Positions 17,919 through 27,278 are shown, counted from the stretch's first letter. The stretch is DNA of 64,000 nt from Streptococcus sanguinis (GCF_003943735.1 NZ_RJMV01000004.1:176256-240255); one strand, 5' to 3'. Translations and numbers: made by a program. Notes: generated from the letters alone by a model not told the origin.

Positions 17919-18311
17919 CTAACCCCAGCTAATCTCCATTTCATAGCTGGCAAAAATCTGCTCTCCGTCAACAGTTTTCAGCTGATAATGAAGTTGCAGA
18001 ACCTGCTTGGTAAAATCAACCTTATAAAAAGGAGTATCGGTCACAAACTGCTGCAAGCCCACAGGTGTATGGATGCCAACCAACGCCTGCCCTTGACTGA
18101 TGAAGCGCATGATGGACTTAGGCTCAGAAAAGCGCGTCATAACCAACTCTTTATCGTGGAACTTCAGAACTACTTTCTCTCCTTCTTCATTCTTATATAG
18201 CAGATAATGATAGTCTCCTTTTTGCGTCCAGTCCGTATCGTAGACCTGATCGATGAGCTCGGTATGCCCGTCCAGCTGGATTTGATTTTTTATTCTGATT
18301 TGCATCTTCAT
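17919..18311 (-). CDS. DUF1934 family protein (YwiB-like calycin beta-barrel)
   Basis: A 130-residue small protein of the DUF1934/YwiB family, whose members fold as calycin-like beta-barrels; function unknown. Alternating polar/hydrophobic strands fit this (LDGHTELIDQVYDTDW, DYHYLLYKNEEGEKVVLKF, LQLHYQLKTVDGEQIF). Two nearby ATGs (18311 and 18305) are possible; the ribosome-binding site is weak (AGAAATGAGA). It is divergent from the HD gene across a ~110-base gap. Confidence 0.75.
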   Translation of the reverse strand: MKMQIRIKNQIQLDGHTELIDQVYDTDWTQKGDYHYLLYKNEEGEKVVLKFHDKELVMTRFSEPKSIMRFISQGQALVGIHTPVGLQQFVTDTPFYKVDFTKQVLQLHYQLKTVDGEQIFASYEMEISWG

Positions 18312-18404
18312 CTCATTTCTGTTTTTCTTTCCCTATTTTATCAAAAAAAGGACAAAATTGCTCTTCTTTCAGTTATAGCTTTAATTTTTTTCCTACTATG
18401 ATTT

Positions 18405-18420
18405 ATGGTATAATGGTAGC
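18405..18420 (+). promoter_or_regulatory. Extended -10 promoter giving a predicted leaderless HD-gene mRNA
   Basis: TATGG-TATAAT with the hexamer at 18409-18414. With the last T as -7, +1 falls exactly on the A of the ATG at 18421. GGTAGC separates them and is not a usable Shine-Dalgarno site. The -35 region is only T-rich, as expected of an extended -10 promoter. Confidence 0.7.
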
Positions 18421-19722
18421 ATGATTGAAAAAGTATTTCGGGACCCGGTTCATAATTATGTTCATGTGGACCATCAGGTTATTTATGATTTAATCAATAC
18501 CAAAGAATTTCAACGGCTGCGCCGCATCAAACAGCTGGGCACTTCCGGCTATACCTTCCACGGTGGGGAGCACAGCCGTTTTTCGCATTGTCTGGGAGCT
18601 TACGAGATTGCTCGGCGCATCACCAAGATTTTCAATGAAAAATACCAAGACAACTGGGATAGCCATGAAAGCCTGCTGACCATGACAGCCGCTCTCCTGC
18701 ATGACTTGGGGCACGGAGCTTATTCACACACTTTCGAGCGCCTCTTTGACACCAATCACGAGGACATTACGCGGCAAATTATCACCAGTCCTGAGACGGA
18801 GATTCATCAAGTACTGGTACAGGTTTCGCCAGATTTCCCAGAAAAGGTGGCTAGTGTCATCAACCATACCTATCCCAATAAGCAGGTAGTTCAGCTGATT
18901 TCCAGCCAGATTGATGTGGATCGGATGGATTATCTCTTGCGAGATTCCTTCTTTACTGGTGCTTCCTATGGGCAATTTGACTTAACCAGAATTTTACGAG
19001 TGATTTGTCCAGTAGAAAACGGCATCGCCTTCAAGCGCAATGGCATGCATGCGGTAGAAGATTACGTTGTCAGCCGCTACCAGATGTACATGCAGGTTTA
19101 TTTCCACCCGGCCAGCAGGGCTATGGAAGTTTTGCTGCAAAATCTGCTCAAGCGGGCCAAGTTTCTCTATCCGGCTCAGAAGGATTATTTTGCGCTGTCA
19201 TCTCCCAATCTCATTCCATTCTTTGAAAACAGAGTGACCCTGCAGGATTATCTGGCCTTGGATGATGGTGTTATGAATACCTATTTCCAAGTATGGATGA
19301 CTAGTCCAGACAAGATTTTATCTGACCTGGCTCAGCGTTTTATCAACCGCAAGGTCTTTAAGTCTATCGTCTTTTCTCAAGAAAACGAAGCGCATTTGGA
19401 TATCATGCGAGACCTAGTTGGACAGGTTGGTTTCGACCCTGATTACTATACTGCTATCCATCGTAATTTTGATTTGCCTTATGATTTCTACCGGCCTGAC
19501 GTTGAAAAACCTCGGACCCAGATAGAAATCCTGCAAAAAGATGGCAGCTTAGCAGAACTGTCCAGCCTGTCTCCTATCGTTCATTCGCTAGCCGGAACTA
19601 GACAAGGCGATAATCGCTTCTACTTCCCCAAGGAAATGCTAGCAGAGACCGGACTTTTCAGCGAAAAAAATCAGACTTTTATGCACTATATCAAAAACGA
19701 CCAATTTACCTACGGAGAATAA
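18421..19722 (+). CDS. HD-domain phosphohydrolase (YwfO-like, dNTPase family)
   Basis: A 433-residue HD-superfamily protein related to dGTP triphosphohydrolases and B. subtilis YwfO. Visible are FRDPVHNYVHVDHQ, FQRLRRIKQLGTSGYTFHGGEHSRF (written as a pattern), FSHCLGAYEIARR (first His), LLHDLGHGAYSHTFE (the HD pair) and SSQIDVDRMDYLLRDSF (distal Asp). All metal-binding residues appear present. Likely role: hydrolysis of (d)NTPs; the substrate is not proven. The stop lies one base before the Cof gene, and murM and murN follow, making a four-gene operon. Confidence 0.88.
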   Translation: MIEKVFRDPVHNYVHVDHQVIYDLINTKEFQRLRRIKQLGTSGYTFHGGEHSRFSHCLGAYEIARRITKIFNEKYQDNWDSHESLLTMTAALLHDLGHGAYSHTFERLFDTNHEDITRQIITSPETEIHQVLVQVSPDFPEKVASVINHTYPNKQVVQLISSQIDVDRMDYLLRDSFFTGASYGQFDLTRILRVICPVENGIAFKRNGMHAVEDYVVSRYQMYMQVYFHPASRAMEVLLQNLLKRAKFLYPAQKDYFALSSPNLIPFFENRVTLQDYLALDDGVMNTYFQVWMTSPDKILSDLAQRFINRKVFKSIVFSQENEAHLDIMRDLVGQVGFDPDYYTAIHRNFDLPYDFYRPDVEKPRTQIEILQKDGSLAELSSLSPIVHSLAGTRQGDNRFYFPKEMLAETGLFSEKNQTFMHYIKNDQFTYGE

Positions 19723-19723
19723 T

Positions 19724-20533
19724 ATGTCTATCAAATTAGTTGCCGTCGACATTGACGGCACCCTTTTAAATAACCAAAAAGAAATCACTCCTGAAGTCTT
19801 CAGCGCTGTTCAGGATGCCAAGGCTGCTGGTGTAAAAATCGTTATTGCAACCGGCCGTCCTATTGCGGGTGTTCAAAAGCTTCTCGAGGAGCTAGAGCTT
19901 AATCAGCCAGGCAACTATGTCGTTACCTTCAATGGCGGACTTGTGCAGGATACTGTTACAGGTCAAGAATTAATCAAAGAAACACTGACCTACGACGACT
20001 ATCTGGATATCGAACTGCTCGGGCGAAAATTAGGCGTCCACATGCATGCCATCACCAAGGACGGCATTTATACTGCCAATCGCAACATCGGCAAGTACAC
20101 TGTTTACGAGTCCAATCTGGTCAGCATGCCTATCTTCTACCGCACACCTGAAGAAATGACCAATAAAGAAATCGTCAAGTGCATGTATATTGATGAACCG
20201 GAAATTCTGGATGCGGCCATTGCTAAGCTGCCACCAGAATTAGCCGAAAAATATACACTGGTTAAATCAACTCCTTTCTATCTGGAAATTGTCAAAAAGA
20301 CTGTCAATAAAGGGGCTGCTATCCTTCATCTGGCTGAAAAACTTGGCTTGAGCAAGGAGCAGACTATGGCTATCGGTGATGAAGAAAACGACCGTGCCAT
20401 GCTGGAAGCCGTCGGCTCTCCTGTTGTCATGGAAAACGGCAAGGAAGAACTCAAGAAAATCGCCAAATATATCACCAAATCAAACGACGAATCCGGCGTA
20501 GCACACGCCATTAGAGAGTGGGTTTTAAAATAA
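19724..20533 (+). CDS. Cof-type HAD-IIB phosphatase
   Basis: A 269-residue HAD-IIB (Cof/YidA-like) sugar-phosphate phosphatase. Motif I is AVDIDGTLLNNQK (Asp9/Asp11), motif II is VIATGRP, and motifs III/IV are NKGAAILHLAEKLGL and AIGDEENDRAML; the C2B cap lies between. GGAGAAT precedes the ATG. Its TAA overlaps the murM ATG (TAATG), so translation is coupled. The physiological substrate is unknown. Confidence 0.9.
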   Translation: MSIKLVAVDIDGTLLNNQKEITPEVFSAVQDAKAAGVKIVIATGRPIAGVQKLLEELELNQPGNYVVTFNGGLVQDTVTGQELIKETLTYDDYLDIELLGRKLGVHMHAITKDGIYTANRNIGKYTVYESNLVSMPIFYRTPEEMTNKEIVKCMYIDEPEILDAAIAKLPPELAEKYTLVKSTPFYLEIVKKTVNKGAAILHLAEKLGLSKEQTMAIGDEENDRAMLEAVGSPVVMENGKEELKKIAKYITKSNDESGVAHAIREWVLK

Positions 20534-21747
20534 TGTTTAATTACAAAATTGGAATTTCAGCTCGGGAACACGACGATTTTGTCACGGCTCATCCGCAGGC
20601 CAATCTTCTGCAGAGCTCAGCCTGGGCTCAGATTAAGGATAACTGGGCCAATGAGCGCTTGGGCTTCTATAAAGATGACCACTTGGTTGCCGCAGCCAGT
20701 GTCCTGATCAAACCACTGCCCTTGGGGATGACCATGCTTTATATCCCACGCGGCCCTATCATGGACTATGGTGACAAGGAGCTGCTGGCCTTTGTTTTGG
20801 CGTCGCTCAAGAAATTTGCCAAGGAGAAAAAAGCGCTCTTTGTCAAGTTTGACCCTAGCCTCTTTCTGGCAGAAAGCAAGATGGGTGCTGAATTGCAAGA
20901 CAAAGCAGAGACAGTTGAGCTGATTCAACAGTTGCAGCATGCTGGAGCCGTCTGGGTCGGACGGACTGAGTCTCTAGACGAAACCATCCAGCCTCGCTTG
21001 CAGGCCAATATCCATAAAGAAGATTTTAGCGAGGATCTGCTTTCTAAGAGTACTCGCCAGGCTATTCGTACAGCCCGTAACAAAGGCATCCAAATCCAAT
21101 TTGGCGGAGCAGAATTACTGGATGACTTTTCAGCCCTGATGAAGAAGACAGAAAACAGAAAAAACATCCACCTACGAGGCAAAGACTATTACCAAAAACT
21201 CTTGGATACTTATCCTGAGCACTCCTATGTCACCTTGTCCAGTATTGATCTAAAGGCACGATTGGAAGACTTGCAGGCTCAGCTGACTAAGACACTCAAG
21301 GAAGCAGAGAAATTTACCGAGAAAACCAAGCCTGGCAAGATTGAGAATAACCTGCAAGAACAAAAACGCCTCCAAGAAGAGATTGACTTTCTGCAGGACA
21401 AAATCAGCCAAGGTGCTACTGTCGTTCCCCTGTCTGGCACACTGGTCTTGGAATACGGCAAAACCTCTGAAAATATCTATGCCGGAATGGACGAGGAGTA
21501 CCGCCGTTATCAGCCAGCCATCATCACTTGGTACGAAACGGCCAAACATGCTTTTGAGCGCGGAGCAGATTGGCAAAATATGGGCGGAATCGAAAACGAC
21601 CTCAAGGGCGGTCTCTACAGCTTTAAATCCAAGTTCAATCCAACCATTGAGGAATTTGCTGGTGAGTTCAACCTGCCAACCAATCCTCTTTACCACCTCT
21701 CCAACCTGGCCTACACTCTCAGAAAGAAACTGCGCAGCAAGCATTAA
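20533..21747 (+). CDS. murM: MurM-like peptidoglycan branching aminoacyltransferase (FemABX)
   Basis: A 404-residue FemX/FemAB family protein that transfers an amino acid (Ser or Ala in streptococci) from tRNA onto the Lys of lipid II, starting the interpeptide bridge. The start at 20533 overlaps the upstream stop (TAATG). It has two GNAT-like halves: the N-terminal part includes NLLQSSAWAQIKDNW, and SKSTRQAIRTARNKGIQI is the FemX basic block. A charged coiled-coil arm at about residues 240-295 (LEDLQAQLTKTLKEAEKF) is the seryl-tRNA-synthetase-like insertion. ENIYAGMDEEYRRYQP and NMGGIENDLKGGLYSFK close the domain. The pairing with murN supports the call; the amino acid added is not provable. 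Confidence 0.9.
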   Translation: MFNYKIGISAREHDDFVTAHPQANLLQSSAWAQIKDNWANERLGFYKDDHLVAAASVLIKPLPLGMTMLYIPRGPIMDYGDKELLAFVLASLKKFAKEKKALFVKFDPSLFLAESKMGAELQDKAETVELIQQLQHAGAVWVGRTESLDETIQPRLQANIHKEDFSEDLLSKSTRQAIRTARNKGIQIQFGGAELLDDFSALMKKTENRKNIHLRGKDYYQKLLDTYPEHSYVTLSSIDLKARLEDLQAQLTKTLKEAEKFTEKTKPGKIENNLQEQKRLQEEIDFLQDKISQGATVVPLSGTLVLEYGKTSENIYAGMDEEYRRYQPAIITWYETAKHAFERGADWQNMGGIENDLKGGLYSFKSKFNPTIEEFAGEFNLPTNPLYHLSNLAYTLRKKLRSKH

Positions 21748-21761
21748 CAGAAAGGAAGCCT

Positions 21762-22997
21762 ATGACCTTTAAACTTCTCAGCCAAGAAGAATTTATCCAG
21801 CATACCTCAGCTAGCTCCCAACGCTCTTTTATGCAGACCGTGGAAATGGCAGAGCTACTGAGCAAGCGTGGCTTCAGTACCCAGTATGTCGGCTACACTG
21901 ACCCGCAGGGACAGGTCGTGGTGTCTGCTGTCCTCTACAGTATGCCGATGACTGGCGGCCTCCATATGGAAATCAACTGCGGTCCTGTCTCTACCGATGC
22001 TAAATACCTGACTCCCTTCTATCAAGCTTTGCAGGCTTACGCTAAAAAAGAAGGCGCTCTAGAGCTCATCATCAAGCCCTACGAGACTTATCAGGCCTTT
22101 GACAGCAATGGCCAGCCCACATCTGATGAAAAAGTCGAGCTTATCCAGCAACTGACTGACTTAGGCTTTGCCTTTGACGGCCTACAGACAGGCTATCCAG
22201 GCGGAGAGCCTGATTGGCATTATGTCAAAGACTTAGCCGGTCTGACAGAGAAAGACTTGCTCAAATCCTTCAGTAAAAACGGCAAGGCGACCGTCAAAAA
22301 AGCGAATACCTTTGGCATCAAGCTAAAAAGGCTGGAACGTGACCAACTCAGCATTTTTAAAGACATCACAGCTGCCACTTCTGACCGGCGGGAATATGAT
22401 GACAAGCCACTAGACTACTATCAAGATTTTTATGATAGCTTTGGTCAGCAGGCGGACTTTATGACTGCTAGTCTCAACTTCAAGGACTATCTTCAGAACT
22501 TACAAAAGGATCAAGAGAAACTGGGCCAAAAAATCCAGAAACTGCAGGCGGACTTGGAAAAGAATCCTCAATCTGAAAAGAAACAAAATCAGCTACGAGA
22601 GCTTTCCAGCCAGTTTGACAGCTTTGAAACCCGCAAAGCTGAAGCCCAAGAACTGATTGATAAGTACGGCGACCAAGACCAGATCCTGGCTGCCAGCCTC
22701 TTTATCTACACCCCCCAGGAAGCAACCTATCTCTTCAGCGGCTCCTATCCTGAGTTTAACAAATTCTACGCTCCAGCCCTGCTGCAGGAATACGTTATGA
22801 CCGAAAGCATCAAGAGAGACATTCCATTTTATAATTTCCTAGGCATTATGGGAATTTTCGATGGTTCTGACGGTGTTCTGCGCTTCAAGCAGAACTTCAA
22901 CGGCTTCATCATCCGAAAAATGGGAACTTTCCGTTATTATCCTAACCCTCTCAAGTTTAAGCTGCTTCAGCTCATAAAGAAAATTCTAAGACGTTAA
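21762..22997 (+). CDS. murN: MurN-like second bridge aminoacyltransferase (FemABX)
   Basis: A 411-residue FemABX protein expected to add the second bridge residue (Ala in pneumococcus) after MurM. Domains parallel its neighbour: SQRSFMQTVEMAELLSKRGF, LHMEINCGPVS, SFSKNGKATVKKANTFGIKL, a coiled-coil arm near residues 245-300 (LGQKIQKLQADLEKNPQSEK) and YNFLGIMGIFDGSDGVLRFK. AGAAAGGAAG precedes the ATG, 14 bases after murM. The operon ends at a strong terminator. Confidence 0.9.
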   Translation: MTFKLLSQEEFIQHTSASSQRSFMQTVEMAELLSKRGFSTQYVGYTDPQGQVVVSAVLYSMPMTGGLHMEINCGPVSTDAKYLTPFYQALQAYAKKEGALELIIKPYETYQAFDSNGQPTSDEKVELIQQLTDLGFAFDGLQTGYPGGEPDWHYVKDLAGLTEKDLLKSFSKNGKATVKKANTFGIKLKRLERDQLSIFKDITAATSDRREYDDKPLDYYQDFYDSFGQQADFMTASLNFKDYLQNLQKDQEKLGQKIQKLQADLEKNPQSEKKQNQLRELSSQFDSFETRKAEAQELIDKYGDQDQILAASLFIYTPQEATYLFSGSYPEFNKFYAPALLQEYVMTESIKRDIPFYNFLGIMGIFDGSDGVLRFKQNFNGFIIRKMGTFRYYPNPLKFKLLQLIKKILRR

Positions 22998-23023
22998 AAA
23001 AACCAAGGTTCCCCTTGGTTTTT
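22998..23023. terminator. Bidirectional terminator between murN and the wall-hydrolase gene
   Basis: AAAAACCAAGG-TTCC-CCTTGGTTTTT stem with an A-tract on one side and a T-tract on the other, so it can act on both convergent transcripts. Confidence 0.88.
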
Positions 23024-23031
23024 TTGTATGT

Positions 23032-26000
23032 TTATCTATAACGAGGTGTCGCAAAACCACGGATATTTCCATGACCGATGCGGTAAGTGTTGCGTTTAAC
23101 TACGTTATTGCTGTTGCCTTCAATCGTGTGAATGATGCCATTTTCAACTTTTTCGACAATACCGATATGATCAGCCCAGCCATCGTTTTGCTGGGTATCT
23201 TTGTCCCAGTTAAAGGTGATGATATCGCCTGCGCTAGGAGTCGAATTACCATCTTCATTCCAGATACCTAGTCTTTGGAAAATATGAATATGGCGCTCTA
23301 CACCACACTCACGGCCGATAAGATCGCTCAAGCCCTCTCTTTGGAAAATAACCGTCGTGAAAATGTCGCACCAGTCATCTGTGTTTTTCACAGCATAGCC
23401 AACTGGCAGCGGTCTGACACTGTTATAATCGTTGACCAAGCGCTGATGCTCAGCGCTGCCTCCCCTGACACCTACCATAGCAGCTGCCGCCGCAAGAACA
23501 CGGTCTCGCTGACTAGCTGACTGAGGACGGTTCACAGAGATAGAGGTCTTTTCTCCGCCAGCTCCCTGCAGCTGATTTTGATTATTTAAGTAATACAAGT
23601 GAACATTGTATTCGCCTGCATTATTCTTATGGTCACGCGCATATACATGCTTACGATAAGTTCCATCAGCCTGACGATCCGCTGTGTACCACTGGACATC
23701 ATCTTGGCCATTCGCCTCTGACCAAGTCGGCAGGTAAACTGTCTTGAGACCTTCTGGTGCCACAATGCCTGATACTACAATATCAAACTCTCCAGTATCG
23801 TTGTTCTTATTTTGAATACTGATTTTACCTTGCGGCTTACTGATGGAAACGTTGGTCTTGATGCCACCTGCTCCTACCAGCCTGCCATCATTTTGCACAT
23901 AGTAGAGATGCACATTATATTCGCCCTGAACGTTGTTATGGTCGCTCGCATGAACTCGCTTACGATAGGTACCATCCGGCTGACGTTCCGCGTTGTACCA
24001 CTTGATATCATCCTGACCGTTGGCCTCTGACCAGGTTGGCAGGGAAACTTCCTTCAGACCGCCTGGAGATACGATATCTGAAACCACAATATCAAAATCG
24101 CCAGTTTCGCTGTTGCGATTCTGAATACTGATTTTGCCCTGTGGTTTAACTGCTGACACATTGGTTGTAGTACCGCCAACACCGACTAACTGCCCGTCGT
24201 TACGGACATAGTAAAGATGGATATGATACTTACCAACTGAGTCTTTATGTTTACTAGATTCAACAGTAACTTTATAGGTACCATTAGCCTGCTGAGTAGC
24301 TGTATACCAGATAATATCGTCTTGACCGTTAGCTTCAGACCAAACAGGAACACTGACAGCAGACACTTCATAAGGGGCAGAAACGTTCGAAATCACAACA
24401 TCAAAACTGCCGTTGACATTATTCTTATTTTGAATACTTATGTTGCCCTTTGGCTTGCCTAGAGAAACATTAGTCTTGATGCCACCAGCACCAACCAGCT
24501 TGCCATCATTTTGCACATAGTAAAGATGAATATTGTACTCGCCCTCAACATTTTTGTGATCACTCACACGGACTCGCTTACGATAGGTACCATCTGGCTG
24601 ACGTTCTGCGTTGTACCACTTGATATCATCTTGACCGTTGGCCTCTGACCAGGTTGGCAGGGAAACTTCCTTCAGACCGCCTGGAGATACGATACCTGAA
24701 ACTACAATATCAAAATCGCCGGTTTCGCTGTTGCGATTCTGGATGCTGATTTTGCCCTGCGGCTTGCTGATAGAAACGTTGGTCTTGATACCGCCTGCTC
24801 CTACTAACTTGCCATCATTTTGCACATAATAGAGATGCACATTATATTCGCCTTGGACATTGTTATGATCGCTCAGTCGAACTCGTTTCCGATAAGTACC
24901 GTCAGCCTGACGTTCTGCATTGTACCACTTGATATCATCTTGGCCATTGGCCTCTGACCAAGTTGGTAGGGAAACATTCTTGAGACCGCCTGGCGATACG
25001 ATATCTGAAACCACAATATCAAAATCGCCAGTTTCGCTGTTGCGATTCTGAATACTGATTTTACCTTGAACTTTTGGTTTTTCTATAGAAATAGTCGTTT
25101 TAGTGCCATTTACACCTACCAAGCTGCCATCATTTTGAACATAATAGAGATGCACATTGTACTCACCCTCGACATTTTTGTGATCGCTCAGACGGACACG
25201 CTTGCGATAAGTGCCATCAGCTTGACGCTCAGCGTTGTACCATTTGATATCATCTTGGCCGTTGGCCTCAGACCAAGTTGGCAGGGAAACTTCCTTCAGA
25301 CCGCCCGGAGATGAAATACCTGAAACCACAATATCAAAATCGCCAGTTTCTTTGTTTCGATTTTGAATACTGATGGTGCCCTTAGGTTTACCAAGAGAAA
25401 CGGTCGTTTTAGTGCCACTTACACCAACCAAGCGGCCGTCATTTTGGACATAGTAGAGATGCACATTGTACTCGCCCTGCACATTATTGTGGTCGCTTAT
25501 GCGCACCCGCTTCCGATAGGTGCCGTCAGCCTGACGTTCAGCAGTATACCATTTGATGTCATCTTGGCCGTTGGCCTCTGACCAAGTCGGCAGAGAGACA
25601 GTCTTAAGACCACCAGGGGATGAGATACCTGAAACCACAATATCGAAATCACCAGTTTCGCTGTTACGATTCTGAATGCTGATTTTGCCCTGTGGCTTGA
25701 TGACAGATACATTGGTTGTAGTACCGCCGACACCGACTAATTGGCCGTCATTTTGAACATAGTAGAGATGGACATTGTACTTGCCAACTGAATCCTTATG
25801 TCTGCCAGAATCAACAGAAACTTTATAAGTACCATTGGCCTGCTGAGTAGCTGTATACCAGATAATATCGTCTTGACCATTATCTTCAGACCAAACCGGA
25901 ACACTAACGACAGACACTCCATAAGGAGCAGAAACGTTTGAAATCACAACATCAAAGCTGCCGTTGACATTATTCTTATTCTGAATACTGATGTTACCCT

Positions 26001-27213
26001 TCAAAGGCTGCTTAGCAAGAGCAGACTGCTGGGTAAATCTCCCAGTGTAATCAACGCTATGGTCAAATACATGCTTGCCAGCTAACAGCTGAGCCTGAGC
26101 TGTAAACTGCCATGCTCCAGCACCACTATTGTATTTGAGAGATTTAGCTCCATCAAGATTTAAATTAGAAGACGGATACTGGGCTACCCAGAAGTTGCTA
26201 TAGCCAAATTGCGATGTATTAACCGGTCCCTTGCTGCGAAGATTATTTTGATCCAGCCAGCTGGCGCTAGTATAATACATCAGGTTAGAATAACCCAGTC
26301 TGCGCATCTCATCCGCCCAAGCCTGGGTATGCTGGTTGATCCCATTTTGCATTTTGGGATCTTCCATGTCATTGACCATGACTGTGTTTTTAGGCAAACC
26401 TAGTCTATTAGCAAAGGCAACGTAATAACGAGCTTCTGCTCTCGCTTCTTCATCACTGGTATAGTGCGAGAAGGCATAGGTCGATACTTGTAAACCGGCT
26501 CCCTGCGCATTTCTCACTTGAGACTCGGCAAATGGATTAGTGTAATGGGTTCCTTCAGTTAGTTTGACAACGACACCGCCAACCCCTTGCTGGGCTAATT
26601 TACGATAGTCGTCTATGCTGATATGGCCATTGTGGCTGCTGACATCTACAAAGGAAGTGCCTTTTATCTCCGCTTGGGAATTCCCGCGGGCTGCCTGAGC
26701 CTTTGAACCAGCATTGTAAAATACAGTTTTTCCAGCATTATTAGCTTTTGGTGCTGATGCTACTGCAGGACTGGCCTTGGGCTCTGAGGCAGTAGCAGAA
26801 TCTGCAACAGAAGAGCTTGCTTTTGCTGACTGATCAGCTACAGTTTCATTCTGATTAGAAGCATTTGCTTCTGACTGACTTTGCCCTTCTAGCCTATCAG
26901 GTGCTACCTGAGTTTCTACAGTGGCTGATTGAGCTGCTCCTCCAGACTCAACAGCTGTTCCTACAGCGTTCGTTACTTGCTCCTCTTGCTTAACAGCTTG
27001 AACTGACTGTTCTACAGTTGACACTGCTACAGTCGACTGATTAGACGTTTGTGATGCGGCCGCATTCACTGTCTGATTCTGGGAACTAACAGACCTTTCT
27101 GTTTTTAAAACTCCTGACTCAGCGACAGTATGTTCCTCGGCTTTTGCAACATTGGCAGTCGCTGCCAACAAAATAGCCGTACTCGCTAAATAAACTAATT
27201 CTTTCGATTTCAA
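23032..27213 (-). CDS. Secreted bifunctional peptidoglycan hydrolase: GH25 muramidase, eight Bsp-like repeats, CHAP
   Basis: A 1393-residue exported protein. Signal peptide at residues 1-25 (cleavage near AKA-EE); Ser/Thr/Ala-rich linker ~26-185; GH25 lysozyme domain ~186-395 with the catalytic-type residues D190 (FVDVSSHNG), E220 (KLTEG), D282 and E284 (VNDMEDP). Eight ~103-residue Bsp-like repeats (from ~406 to ~1230) each begin G-x-ISIQN and contain PxWSEANGQDDI and YNVHLYYVQNDG; they are probably wall-binding. The C-terminal CHAP-type domain (~1232-1393) has Cys1282 (DDWCDIF) and His1349 (ADHIGIV). No LPXTG or choline repeats. The combination resembles streptococcal competence lysin LytF plus a muramidase, but no ComX (CIN) box was seen. 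No promoter is evident in the 65-base gap after tpiA. Confidence 0.92.
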   Translation of the reverse strand: MKSKELVYLASTAILLAATANVAKAEEHTVAESGVLKTERSVSSQNQTVNAAASQTSNQSTVAVSTVEQSVQAVKQEEQVTNAVGTAVESGGAAQSATVETQVAPDRLEGQSQSEANASNQNETVADQSAKASSSVADSATASEPKASPAVASAPKANNAGKTVFYNAGSKAQAARGNSQAEIKGTSFVDVSSHNGHISIDDYRKLAQQGVGGVVVKLTEGTHYTNPFAESQVRNAQGAGLQVSTYAFSHYTSDEEARAEARYYVAFANRLGLPKNTVMVNDMEDPKMQNGINQHTQAWADEMRRLGYSNLMYYTSASWLDQNNLRSKGPVNTSQFGYSNFWVAQYPSSNLNLDGAKSLKYNSGAGAWQFTAQAQLLAGKHVFDHSVDYTGRFTQQSALAKQPLKGNISIQNKNNVNGSFDVVISNVSAPYGVSVVSVPVWSEDNGQDDIIWYTATQQANGTYKVSVDSGRHKDSVGKYNVHLYYVQNDGQLVGVGGTTTNVSVIKPQGKISIQNRNSETGDFDIVVSGISSPGGLKTVSLPTWSEANGQDDIKWYTAERQADGTYRKRVRISDHNNVQGEYNVHLYYVQNDGRLVGVSGTKTTVSLGKPKGTISIQNRNKETGDFDIVVSGISSPGGLKEVSLPTWSEANGQDDIKWYNAERQADGTYRKRVRLSDHKNVEGEYNVHLYYVQNDGSLVGVNGTKTTISIEKPKVQGKISIQNRNSETGDFDIVVSDIVSPGGLKNVSLPTWSEANGQDDIKWYNAERQADGTYRKRVRLSDHNNVQGEYNVHLYYVQNDGKLVGAGGIKTNVSISKPQGKISIQNRNSETGDFDIVVSGIVSPGGLKEVSLPTWSEANGQDDIKWYNAERQPDGTYRKRVRVSDHKNVEGEYNIHLYYVQNDGKLVGAGGIKTNVSLGKPKGNISIQNKNNVNGSFDVVISNVSAPYEVSAVSVPVWSEANGQDDIIWYTATQQANGTYKVTVESSKHKDSVGKYHIHLYYVRNDGQLVGVGGTTTNVSAVKPQGKISIQNRNSETGDFDIVVSDIVSPGGLKEVSLPTWSEANGQDDIKWYNAERQPDGTYRKRVHASDHNNVQGEYNVHLYYVQNDGRLVGAGGIKTNVSISKPQGKISIQNKNNDTGEFDIVVSGIVAPEGLKTVYLPTWSEANGQDDVQWYTADRQADGTYRKHVYARDHKNNAGEYNVHLYYLNNQNQLQGAGGEKTSISVNRPQSASQRDRVLAAAAAMVGVRGGSAEHQRLVNDYNSVRPLPVGYAVKNTDDWCDIFTTVIFQREGLSDLIGRECGVERHIHIFQRLGIWNEDGNSTPSAGDIITFNWDKDTQQNDGWADHIGIVEKVENGIIHTIEGNSNNVVKRNTYRIGHGNIRGFATPRYR
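23521..25996 (-). repeat. Eight tandem Bsp-like repeats (~309 nt each) within the wall-hydrolase gene
   Basis: Two classes alternate. Class A (repeats 1 and 6) has NGSFDVVISNVSAP and TATQQANGTYKV; class B (the other six) has TGDFDIVVSxI and ERQxDGTYRKRV. The order from the N-terminus is A-B-B-B-B-A-B-B, and the last B (ending YLNNQNQLQGAGG) is the most diverged. Confidence 0.9.
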
Positions 27214-27232
27214 CTTTTCTCTCCAACTTTTA

Positions 27233-27266
27233 AAAAACTTGTCACCTTTGGGAGGACAAGTCTTTT
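27233..27266 (-). terminator. tpiA terminator, lying in the leader of the wall-hydrolase gene
   Basis: On the complement ACTTGTC and GACAAGT pair around an ~11-base loop, followed by TTTTTTAAAAG. It fills most of the 65-base tpiA to wall-hydrolase gap. Confidence 0.75.
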
Positions 27267-27278
27267 TTCAACATTTTT

